From: CAJXOW01 sp964421495
GTDB taxonomy: Bacteria; Bacteroidota; Rhodothermia; Balneolales; Balneolaceae
NCBI GenBank assembly: GCA_964421495.1
Contig: CAYQXO010000012.1
Span: 1 to 40,618 of the forward strand
DNA length: 40,618 bases
Reading direction: 5' to 3'
This document shows, one piece after another, positions 8,304 through 15,888 of the stretch; position 1 is the stretch's first letter; each line of letters begins with the position of its first letter. Below the pieces are notes generated by a model that saw nothing but the letters and a program-made list of their open reading frames with translations, was not told where the DNA came from and made no database searches. A program made the translations under genes and the position numbers.

Positions 8304-10214
8304 ATGAGTTTTAAAAAGTTTTTCATGCCCAATCTCGTTGTACTATTCCTGCTCTCAACCTTCTGGTTTGCGGGAATTGATCCGGTGGTCGAACCTGAAG
8401 AAGATCATCGAAAAAATCTGAAGAAGTACTTGCAGGTACAGCGCAAGATTACGGATAATTATGTGAAGCCGGTAGATCTGAACAAATTGTACAAAAGCAG
8501 TGTCAAGGGACTGGTCAAGAACCTGTCGGACTCCACCATGGAGCTTGCGGGAACGCCGCTTGATACGACGTTTACCGATACCACCGTGAGTATATCGGAT
8601 ATCCGTGACGCCTATACCCGGTTTGAAGATGCCTATTTATACCTCTCCTCGCACAAGCCGGACGAAAACCTGACCAGGCGCACCGAAGACGCCATCCGGA
8701 ATATGTTAGCCGACCTCGATCCCCACTCGGTGTATATTGAACCCAAAGAAGGAGAACGTATCGAAGCCGAGTTTGAAGGCAAATTCGAGGGCATCGGGAT
8801 TCAATTCGATATTATCAAGGATACGATTACCGTGGTAACACCGATTACGGGCGGACCCAGCGAGCAACTTGGAATCCAATCGGGGGACCGAATTGTCAAA
8901 ATTAACGACTCGTCGGCCGTCGGTTATACCCAGGATAAAGTCATAAATACCCTGCGGGGTCCCAAGGGTAGCGAGGTCAAGGTGACCGTTAAACGTCCGC
9001 GCACCAACGAATTGCTCAACTTTAACATTACGCGGGACGAAATTCCCATGCATACGGTCGATACGTCTTATATGATCGACGACTCCACCGGATATATAAA
9101 AATCAACCGGTTTGCGGCCAGTACCCATGAAGAATTCATGAGCGCGATGGAGGAATTAAAAGGCAAGGGAATGGGACAGTTGATCCTGGATCTTCGACGA
9201 AATCCGGGCGGATATTTGAGCCAGGCCATAGCCATAGCCGAAGAGTTTTTTGAAAAAAATACTAAAATTGTCTCGACCAATAGTCGGCATCCCCGTTTTC
9301 AAAGCGTATATCATTCCCGACGCGAAGGAACCTTCCTGGAGAAGCCTCTTATGATCCTGGTCAACGAGGGATCGGCCTCTGCCAGCGAAATTGTAAGCGG
9401 AGCCGTACAGGATCATGATCGCGGTCTGATTGTCGGACGACGAACCTTTGGAAAAGGCTTGGTCCAACAACAGTATCCCCTGGTGGATTCCAGTAAAATC
9501 CGCGTTACCATTTCGCGCTACTACACCCCCTCCGGTCGACTCATTCAGAAGCCCTACCAGGACAAAAACCGACGCGAATATGCCTACGAAACGTTTAAAC
9601 GAGAGGATAATGCCTCGGTGGATGTTCGCGAGTTTATCAACCAGGTACCGGACTCCCTGAAATATAAAACCGATGCCGGCCGTACGGTTTACGGGGGCGG
9701 CGGAATTATTCCGGATCATATTATACAGCAGGATACCACCGAATCGGCTGCCATATACAACCTCATGCGGCGTAAGCGACTCGGATTCGACTTTGTCCAG
9801 CGCTTTCTCAGTAATAAAGACGAATCATTCAAGAACGAGTGGGAAGATCAATTCGACAAGTTTGTCGACGAGTACAAATGGGATAACGAGCAAATAACGG
9901 AATTTCACCAGGTATTGCTCGACAATGGACTGGTGGAATCGGATACGGTCGACTCGGCACGATATCAATCTGATACCCTCTACGTTTCCAGGGACCTGTG
10001 GGAAAAATCCCAGTGGATGGCATTGGGATATATGAAAGCCGACCTGGCCCGGCAAATATGGGGCCTGGAAAGGTATTACCAGGTTTATAATCACGAATTG
10101 GACCGTACGCTCGATAAATCAATGAAACTGTGGGATGAAGTCCGCGAATTGCATAAACTGGCAATGTCCAAGGATTCCAGCCGCAGCCCATCCACCTCCA
10201 AGGCCTATAATTAA
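8304..10214 (+). CDS. S41 family C-terminal processing peptidase (CtpA/Tsp-like)
   Basis: A 636-residue periplasmic serine protease, tethered by an N-terminal hydrophobic segment (residues 8-24). A PDZ domain lies at about 150-240 (GIGIQFDI...GPSEQLGIQSGDRIVKIN). The S41 catalytic domain carries the Ser-Lys dyad: Ser359 in EGSASASEI and Lys384 in RRTFGKG, spaced 25 residues apart as in E. coli Tsp. A C-terminal region of about 190 residues extends beyond the catalytic core and is acidic and helical. Such enzymes trim C termini of envelope proteins. Start ATG 8304. It is followed convergently by rsmE. The 269-bp gap before it holds no recognised feature. Confidence 0.93.
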   Translation: MSFKKFFMPNLVVLFLLSTFWFAGIDPVVEPEEDHRKNLKKYLQVQRKITDNYVKPVDLNKLYKSSVKGLVKNLSDSTMELAGTPLDTTFTDTTVSISDIRDAYTRFEDAYLYLSSHKPDENLTRRTEDAIRNMLADLDPHSVYIEPKEGERIEAEFEGKFEGIGIQFDIIKDTITVVTPITGGPSEQLGIQSGDRIVKINDSSAVGYTQDKVINTLRGPKGSEVKVTVKRPRTNELLNFNITRDEIPMHTVDTSYMIDDSTGYIKINRFAASTHEEFMSAMEELKGKGMGQLILDLRRNPGGYLSQAIAIAEEFFEKNTKIVSTNSRHPRFQSVYHSRREGTFLEKPLMILVNEGSASASEIVSGAVQDHDRGLIVGRRTFGKGLVQQQYPLVDSSKIRVTISRYYTPSGRLIQKPYQDKNRREYAYETFKREDNASVDVREFINQVPDSLKYKTDAGRTVYGGGGIIPDHIIQQDTTESAAIYNLMRRKRLGFDFVQRFLSNKDESFKNEWEDQFDKFVDEYKWDNEQITEFHQVLLDNGLVESDTVDSARYQSDTLYVSRDLWEKSQWMALGYMKADLARQIWGLERYYQVYNHELDRTLDKSMKLWDEVRELHKLAMSKDSSRSPSTSKAYN

Positions 10215-10327
10215 CGGACTGGAGTGCCGGTCGGGCCTGAAAGGCTGCCGGATTTTCACAATCCACCGTAAAAAACCGATCCGGCGGTAACCGTGCATCA
10301 AATCTGTTACAGCAGCTAATACCAGGT

Positions 10328-10348
10328 AAAGGCGGGCTTTCCGCCTTT
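10328..10348. terminator. Possible bidirectional terminator hairpin
   Basis: AAAGGCGG (10328-10335) and CCGCCTTT (10341-10348) form an 8-bp stem with a 5-nt loop, between the convergent S41 peptidase and rsmE genes. The T-tracts on both sides are short, so termination is plausible but not certain. Confidence 0.4.
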
Positions 10349-10449
10349 GAAATTGCCGGTCTCGAAAATACAGGGCCCCTTTCAGGCAAATCCGCTATTT
10401 TCGTCAAGGTTGCGAGGCCGCGATACCGTATCCATTGTTCGTGGCCCCC

Positions 10450-11145
10450 TTACGTCAACTGAGCCACGATCTTAAGGGCTGCCGTCTCGGCGCGAAGCCG
10501 CTTGGCTCCCAGTGACACCGCCTCTCCCCCCCGATCTTTTATTTTATTAACCTCACCGGAGGTAAACCCTCCTTCCGGGCCGATAAAAGCCGTCAGCCGG
10601 GGTTCCTGTTTCAAGGTTTCCAGCAGGGAAGTTATATCCTGCTCTCCCTGGTGGGCCACTATCATTTTACGTTCGCCTCCCTTTTGGATAACATCGGAAA
10701 GACCTCCCGCAATATTCACTTCAGGCTTATAGGGCCTCAAACTTTGCTTCATAGCCTGCATGGCAATCGTCTGCAGCCGATTGGTTCGCACTTTCGTCTT
10801 TACCGCATGCCTCGAAGGAAAAAGATAGAACCGCCGCACTCCCATCTCCACGCCTTTCTCGATCGCAAACTCAAGACGATCCCTCTTCTTGATAAGAGCC
10901 AGTCCCAGATCCAGTTCCGGACGGGGCGGATCCTCAAACCAGTGTTCCCTGACCCGGGCCACCAGCGAGTCACTATTGACCTGGATGACCGGTCCCCGGT
11001 AGAAGTTCCCCTCCCCATCCACCACTACCAGCTGGTCACCATCGGAATAACGCATGACATTCGCGGCATGATGAGCTTCCTGCCCTGCCAATTCCATGCG
11101 CTGGTCGGTAATGCGCGAGGGTGGCGTATAAAAAATATTGTTCAT
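10450..11145 (-). CDS. rsmE: 16S rRNA (uracil(1498)-N3)-methyltransferase RsmE
   Basis: A 231-residue SPOUT-class methyltransferase that methylates U1498 of 16S rRNA using S-adenosylmethionine. The N-terminal PUA-like domain (HHAANVMRYSDGDQLVVVDG) and the C-terminal knotted SAM-binding segment are typical: FIGPEGGFTSGEV, then SLGAKRLRAETAALKIV at the end. Start ATG 11145. The start overlaps the stop of the upstream [2Fe-2S] gene by 4 nt (ATGA), so the two are translationally coupled. Length is normal. Confidence 0.95.
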   Translation of the reverse strand: MNNIFYTPPSRITDQRMELAGQEAHHAANVMRYSDGDQLVVVDGEGNFYRGPVIQVNSDSLVARVREHWFEDPPRPELDLGLALIKKRDRLEFAIEKGVEMGVRRFYLFPSRHAVKTKVRTNRLQTIAMQAMKQSLRPYKPEVNIAGGLSDVIQKGGERKMIVAHQGEQDITSLLETLKQEPRLTAFIGPEGGFTSGEVNKIKDRGGEAVSLGAKRLRAETAALKIVAQLT

Positions 11146-11369
11146 ATAGAGTTATCGTATTGAGAAATATCTTCCGGATTAAATGATACCTTGCCCGTGC
11201 GGAGCATCAACTTGATATAGGGAATGCACAGACCGCAACCGCATCCACAGAAACGTCTTTCCACGAGTTCATCTGCCGTGGTTATATTCTCTTCCCGGGC
11301 ATATTCCAATAATTTTTCAAATGTACGACGATGACATACGCACCGGTTGACTTCACTTTTCGGAGCCAT
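11142..11369 (-). CDS. BFD-like [2Fe-2S]-binding protein
   Basis: A 75-residue cytosolic protein resembling bacterioferritin-associated ferredoxin (BFD-like) domains. Cysteines occur as CVC (residues 10 and 12) and in FCGCGCGLC (about residues 41-47), enough to ligate a [2Fe-2S] cluster, although one more cysteine than usual is present in the second group. The tail contains YIKLMLRTG, also typical. It is co-transcribed with rsmE (4-nt overlap). No ferritin or nitrite reductase is nearby, so its partner is unknown. Start ATG 11369. Confidence 0.78.
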   Translation of the reverse strand: MAPKSEVNRCVCHRRTFEKLLEYAREENITTADELVERRFCGCGCGLCIPYIKLMLRTGKVSFNPEDISQYDNSI

Positions 11370-11454
11370 GTACTAAATTTTTGAAATCATAATACGAGCC
11401 CGGTTTTCGCTGACGTGGGTGACGCTTCGCTCTGAGCTCACCAAGTAATCCGGG

Positions 11455-12702
11455 CTAGGAACCGTGCTTGAAATGCTTGCCAAGCTGGAGTCCTTGTCCC
11501 TGGTAATTGCTCTTTATATCCTCGCCGTAAACAAAGTCCGGTATCTCGGTATTGGGTTCAAACAACATACTGCAAAAGGTTTGACCGTCCTCAATCAGGA
11601 ACGGCACATCGTGCGAGCGCACCTCGAGAACCGCACGTGCCCCGCCGTCGCTTTTCTGTCCTCCGAATCCGCTGTCAAAGAATCCGGCATAATGCGTTCT
11701 CAACTCACCCGACCCGGTATCATACGGGATCATCTCGGCAGCCAGGTGCGGGGGGATGCGACAACGCTCCTTGGAAGCAAAAATGTAAAAAGCTTCCGGT
11801 TCCAGGATCAGATAGTCCTCTTCCTGGGCCCGTATCGGTTCCCAGAAATCGGTTATATTATAATGGCGAATCTTGTCCAGGTCGATCAGGTCACGATGTT
11901 TCTTCGCTTTATATCCCACAATTTCATCCTCTTCCGCATTCAGGTTAACACTGAAAAAGAGTCCGTTGTGAACCTTGATGCGATCCATGGCCAACGGATC
12001 TCCCCGACCGCTGAAAAGAAGCGACTCACTGTTATGCGTCCGCAGGATATCCTGGTCCGACAACGGCGTATAGCCGTGCCGCAGGCGAAGTTGATTCAGG
12101 CGCTGGCCGGTTTCCACCCGTATCGGAAACGATTTGGGGACCACTTCGAGGTACAATCGCCCCTGGTACCCCGGCTTGATCTCCTCAAAGCGATGCGAGT
12201 AATCCGTTATCACCCGCGTAAATATATCGAGTCTTCCCGTCGTGCTTTTGGGATTGGCTTTCGCCGTCAAATTTTCGTGGGATACCAGGCGAATAGATCC
12301 CTCTCCGTCTTCGCCGTTAAAAAGCGGCTGCTGGGCCGAGACGTTGGATATCGGCAGATTCAACTCCTCCAGCAGGGGAATAATGTAAACACAGTTGGGT
12401 TCCAGGACGGCCCCGTTTTCAATCGAGATCTCATACTGCTTCAGGCGATCCACTTTGTGCTCTACCGTCTCGTCCTCCGGCAAAAAGCTGCATCGGACCC
12501 GCCATGCTTTTCTGCCGAGACGCAGATCGATGGAATTCGGTTGAAACTGCTCTTCCTCCAGCGGATAATTTGAAGGTACCTGAATAATACCGGCATCGTA
12601 TAATTTTCGAAGTTTTTGGACCGGTAAAATCCCTTTCGTCCGCAAATGGATCTCTTCAGACGGGGTGGAATCTTTTTTTTGCCGGGTTTTGTTTTGGGTC
12701 AT
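11455..12702 (-). CDS. dcd: Two-domain dCTP deaminase-like protein
   Basis: I start it at ATG 12702 (415 residues). An upstream ATG at 12783 adds 27 residues without protein character. It looks like the duplicated dCTP deaminase family (DCD N-terminal plus C-terminal dUTPase-fold domain), which converts dCTP to dUTP, or directly towards dUMP, for thymidylate synthesis. The first domain carries FQPNSIDLRLG (residues 53-63), the second the HYAGFFDSGFG motif and a C-terminal QLGKHFKHGS tail. Most bacterial Dcd proteins are single-domain and about 190 residues; this one is about twice that, with two similar folds. It is transcribed away from the Dph6-like gene, which has a shared 133-bp promoter gap. 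I cannot tell whether both halves are catalytic. Confidence 0.8.
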   Translation of the reverse strand: MTQNKTRQKKDSTPSEEIHLRTKGILPVQKLRKLYDAGIIQVPSNYPLEEEQFQPNSIDLRLGRKAWRVRCSFLPEDETVEHKVDRLKQYEISIENGAVLEPNCVYIIPLLEELNLPISNVSAQQPLFNGEDGEGSIRLVSHENLTAKANPKSTTGRLDIFTRVITDYSHRFEEIKPGYQGRLYLEVVPKSFPIRVETGQRLNQLRLRHGYTPLSDQDILRTHNSESLLFSGRGDPLAMDRIKVHNGLFFSVNLNAEEDEIVGYKAKKHRDLIDLDKIRHYNITDFWEPIRAQEEDYLILEPEAFYIFASKERCRIPPHLAAEMIPYDTGSGELRTHYAGFFDSGFGGQKSDGGARAVLEVRSHDVPFLIEDGQTFCSMLFEPNTEIPDFVYGEDIKSNYQGQGLQLGKHFKHGS

Positions 12703-12835
12703 CGTCGCCTGAATCGTAATATTGATAAATAGCAAGCTTTCTAATGTCGAGACAATATACAAGGTTTTGCTTTCGGGGTGCAAGTTGGATTCTCGCTAAT
12801 GGCAATTAATTTACTTGAAAATTCATACGACTGAC

Positions 12836-13423
12836 ATGGATATACTTTTTTGGAGCGGCGGGAAGGATTCCTACTTCTGCTATGAATTTCTCCGGCGCGA
12901 ATCGGACCGTCCCCTGCAGTTGTTCACCACGTACGAAAAAAAACGGAATATCGTGCCCCATCATAATATTTCGATGGAAACGATCCGGGAGCAGGCCCGG
13001 CAGATGAACTTGGAGCTGACCACCGTCGCCCTGCCGCCTGAATGTCCGAACGAAACGTATATAGAGCGGTTGAAATCGGCATTGGAAGAGCTCGATGCAC
13101 CGATCGACCACCTGGTTTTCGGAGACTGGAAAAATGAAGATATCAAGCAATGGCGTGAAAAGGTTTTCAGCGAACAGTTGGGATACGACTGCCTGTTCCC
13201 TATTTGGCAAAAAAGCCTGCACGATCTGCTTCCCATACTCACCCTGAAGCCGATCAAGGTTGAAATCAGCGCCGTACAGGACCCCTATGCCGGTATCCTG
13301 AAGGTGGGAGAAACCTACGATCAACGCCTGGTTGCCCAACTGCCCGATGAAATTGATCCGATGGGAGAATACGGCGAGTTTCATACCGTCATCGAGTTCC
13401 AGTCGTTCCGCGATGCTGTTTAA
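12836..13423 (+). CDS. Dph6-type ATP pyrophosphatase (PP-loop) protein
   Basis: A 195-residue cytosolic protein starting at ATG 12836; a TTG at 12815 is an alternative. The PP-loop SGGKDS (residues 7-12) follows the first strand MDILFW, giving an N-type ATP pyrophosphatase that activates a substrate by adenylation. The later block VFGDWKNEDIKQWRE and the LPILTLKPIKVEISAV...YAGILKVGETYD segment match the diphthine-ammonia ligase (Dph6) branch. Bacteria do not make diphthamide on EF-G, so the real amidation or ligation substrate in bacteria is unknown. It is divergent from the dCTP deaminase and followed by an inverted repeat. Confidence 0.82.
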   Translation: MDILFWSGGKDSYFCYEFLRRESDRPLQLFTTYEKKRNIVPHHNISMETIREQARQMNLELTTVALPPECPNETYIERLKSALEELDAPIDHLVFGDWKNEDIKQWREKVFSEQLGYDCLFPIWQKSLHDLLPILTLKPIKVEISAVQDPYAGILKVGETYDQRLVAQLPDEIDPMGEYGEFHTVIEFQSFRDAV

Positions 13424-13481
13424 CCACCGAAACTTCCGGTGTAGAATCGGCTTGCGACACACGCATTCATCAACCGAGGAT

Positions 13482-13651
13482 GCATCGTTGAAAGGCATCA
13501 GACACGTCCCCGCCCGGAAAATTTTCTGAACAGGAAAGTTCCGATATTAATAAATTTAAAAACCTTTTAAAAATCGGGGCAAATATCGTCTTAATCCGTG
13601 TTATGATAAAATTTTCCGGGCGGGGACGTGTCCAATGCCTTTCAATGATGC
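13482..13651. repeat. Long inverted-repeat element IR4
   Basis: 44-bp arms (13482-13525 and 13608-13651) match at 41 of 44 positions, enclosing an 82-nt AT-rich spacer. The GC core GTCCCCGCCCGG resembles the cores at 746 and 3426 only if read in the opposite sense, so family membership is uncertain. The right arm ends 11 nt before the rfbB stop codon on the opposite strand, so it may serve as that gene's terminator. Confidence 0.85.
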
Positions 13652-13661
13652 TCTCTCTTCA

Positions 13662-14663
13662 TCAGGAGTACTTCTCCACAAACCAGCGCACGGTTTCGCG
13701 GAGGCGGCTTTCGAAATCGGTTTGAGGCTGCCATCCCAGTTCCCGCTTAATTTTCGAAGCGTCGATCGCGTAGCGGTAATCGTGTCCCAGGCGATCCTCC
13801 ACAAACGTGATGAGGTTTTCATAATCCCCCTTCGGACCTTCCCCGACTTCCTCATTGAGCAGATCGCAGATCTTTTTAACCAGATCCAGGTTTTTCCACT
13901 CATTATCTCCGCCGATATTATACGTCTCACCCGAATCGCCCTCAAAATAACAGGTTGCCAACGCCACGCAGTGATCGGTGACATACAGCCAGTCGCGTAT
14001 GTTATCTCCCTGTCCGTAAACCGGAATGTCATTGTGATTCAGCGCATTGTTAATCACGACCGGAATCAGTTTTTCGTCGTGCTGGTGGGGACCGAAGTTA
14101 TTGGAGCAGTTCGTGGTAACCGTATTCATCCCGTCGGTCTCATGATAGGCCCGGATCAAAAAGTCGCTGCCCGCCTTGGTGGCCGAATAGGGGGAATTGG
14201 GGGCGTAGGGCGTGGTTTCAGAAAAAGCGCCCGTCGATCCCAGGGTGCCATATACCTCGTCGGTCGACACATGCAAAAAGCGGCATCGCTCCCAGCTCAG
14301 CTCCTCGTCATCTGCCCATAACTGCTTGCACTCCTCGAGGATATTGAAGGTACCGACGATATTGGACTGAACAAACGGTTCCGGTCCCTCGATAGAATTG
14401 TCCACGTGCGACTCAGCCGCCAGGTGCAGAACGCCGTGGGGCCTGAAGTCCCGAACAACCCCGCGCACCGCATCCCGATCAACCAGATCTATCTGCTCAA
14501 AACGGTACCTCCGGGAATCCTCTATATCTTCGAGATAGGATAAGTCCGAGGCATAGGACAACTTGTCTATATTCAGCAATTCCACGTCCGGATACTCCTC
14601 ATGCAGATACAGTAGTAAATTCGATCCAATAAATCCGGCTCCCCCGGTTACAATAAGTCGCAT
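13662..14663 (-). CDS. rfbB: dTDP-glucose 4,6-dehydratase
   Basis: A 333-residue extended short-chain dehydrogenase that converts dTDP-glucose to dTDP-4-keto-6-deoxyglucose, step two of dTDP-L-rhamnose synthesis. The Rossmann glycine motif GGAGFIGSN (7-15) binds NAD. STDEVYG (133-139) carries the catalytic Asp and Glu, and Y159xxxK163 the catalytic pair. The NCSNNFGPHQHDEKLIP segment is diagnostic. Start ATG 14663 has no Shine-Dalgarno sequence, only an AT-rich leader, as is common in this group. It is the last gene of the split rhamnose cluster, 250 bp downstream of rfbC, with a heptamer repeat in between. Confidence 0.97.
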   Translation of the reverse strand: MRLIVTGGAGFIGSNLLLYLHEEYPDVELLNIDKLSYASDLSYLEDIEDSRRYRFEQIDLVDRDAVRGVVRDFRPHGVLHLAAESHVDNSIEGPEPFVQSNIVGTFNILEECKQLWADDEELSWERCRFLHVSTDEVYGTLGSTGAFSETTPYAPNSPYSATKAGSDFLIRAYHETDGMNTVTTNCSNNFGPHQHDEKLIPVVINNALNHNDIPVYGQGDNIRDWLYVTDHCVALATCYFEGDSGETYNIGGDNEWKNLDLVKKICDLLNEEVGEGPKGDYENLITFVEDRLGHDYRYAIDASKIKRELGWQPQTDFESRLRETVRWFVEKYS

Positions 14664-14794
14664 AAAAATTTTTTTTGATTAATTTTCAAGCTATAGTTGA
14701 CTGTTGAACACCAAATATAAAAAGCAATAAATAAAGAGAACCCTTAATACCAACTCTCCCTTAATCAAGTCACTTCAATACGCTATGTCATGCC

Positions 14795-14842
14795 AGGAGT
14801 CTGTCGGCTTCCGGCTTCCGACATCCGACTTCCGACCGTTCT
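14795..14842. repeat. Partial IR5/IR6-type arm fused to heptamer repeats
   Basis: AGGAGTCTGTCGG (14795-14807) repeats the start of the element at 15729, but the rest of that element is missing. It runs directly into CTTCCGG/CTTCCGA heptamers up to about 14842, the same unit as in the elements at 19185 and 35557. No matching right arm is present, so this looks like a decayed or chimeric copy. Confidence 0.6.
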
Positions 14843-14913
14843 CCTTATGACGACTATGATAACAAACGTAGCAAATCTCCTATTTTTCCTTCTGGCAACA
14901 AAAATTGCCCTTG

Positions 14914-15459
14914 CTAAAACAAATCCTCGTCGGGCAGATCCTCAAACAGCGGCAGTTGCCGGTCTTTATCAGAGATAATGGGATCATCGATCTGCCAGGT
15001 GATATCCAGCTCGGAGTCCGCCCAGTAAACGCCCCGCTCCCCTTCCGGGTAATAATAGTCGCTGCATTTATATTGAACGTAAGCATGTTCGGATAGGACG
15101 GCAAAACCGTGGGCAAATCCAACGGGGATATACATCTGCGTTTTGTTTTCCCCGCCCAGGATATGGGCCGTCGTCTGCCCGAAGGTATCGGATTCTTTAC
15201 GCAGATCCACGGCCACGTCCAGGACTTTGCCTTCGGGAACGCGCACCAGCTTTGCCTGCGGCTGCTCGATTTGATAATGAAGTCCACGGAGCGTGCCCCG
15301 GTGGGAATAGGACAGGTTATCCTGTACGAAACGAACATCGATACCTCGTTCCCGGAACCACTGCTCCCGGAACGTTTCCATGAAATATCCCCGGTCATCC
15401 CCGAAAACATCGGGTTTTATGAGCAATACATCGTCGATGGAGGTTGATTTTATTTCCAA
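14914..15459 (-). CDS. rfbC: dTDP-4-dehydrorhamnose 3,5-epimerase
   Basis: A 181-residue cupin enzyme that epimerises C3 and C5 of the keto sugar, step three of dTDP-L-rhamnose synthesis. The catalytic base His61 lies in LRGLHYQ, and the later PVGFAHGFAVLSEHAYVQY segment (Tyr130 of YKCSDYY as the likely acid) is intact. The best start is TTG at 15459, because no in-frame ATG lies upstream and the first internal Met is residue 27, which would remove a conserved strand. TTG may keep expression low. It is separated from rfbD by an oppositely oriented S46-like gene, so it needs its own promoter. Confidence 0.95.
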   Translation of the reverse strand: MEIKSTSIDDVLLIKPDVFGDDRGYFMETFREQWFRERGIDVRFVQDNLSYSHRGTLRGLHYQIEQPQAKLVRVPEGKVLDVAVDLRKESDTFGQTTAHILGGENKTQMYIPVGFAHGFAVLSEHAYVQYKCSDYYYPEGERGVYWADSELDITWQIDDPIISDKDRQLPLFEDLPDEDLF

Positions 15460-15728
15460 GCTTTTGGTGGTCTTATGTTTTTGTAAGTGCTTTTGCGTAT
15501 CTCAACCGAAGGCAAATTATAATGATAAAAACCTTATAATCCTTACGCGATCTCTACGTATTCGGCAGAGAATTGAAATTTTAATTTTGAAGGGAATTAA
15601 TCAACAGTCAATTTACTTTTCGTTAAGTACCCAAGATTTTGCAGCGGATTTAAAATATACGCTATTTAAAATATCTTAATTTGTTTGGACCTTCTGAAAA
15701 TCAAATTATAAATGAAAACCAACCAGCC

Positions 15729-15866
15729 AGGAGTCTGTCGGACTTCCGGATCGTATCGAAAGAAAGTCCGGTTTGAAGTAGGTTTCGGTCGAATTTGACA
15801 TAAAATCGGCCGAAAGACAGCAGTCGGGATTATTTGCAGTATATTCGCGAAGGCCGACAGACTCCT
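15729..15866. repeat. Inverted-repeat element IR6 (GAGTCTGTCGGAC family)
   Basis: 18-bp arms (15729-15746 and 15849-15866) match at 17 of 18 positions, with a 102-nt spacer. The left about 65 nt closely match the element at 1048, whereas the spacer lengths differ (102 against 52). It lies just upstream of the S46-like gene at 15889, so it may affect its 5' leader. The remainder of the gap 15460-15728 is AT-rich and holds no recognised feature. Confidence 0.8.
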
Positions 15867-15888
15867 ATAGGTCTCGATTCTCCAAATC

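Noticed and set aside
9829..10407. 192-codon - strand frame overlapping the end of the S41 peptidase gene
   Set aside because: It lies mostly antisense to a firm gene and its product has no recognisable features.
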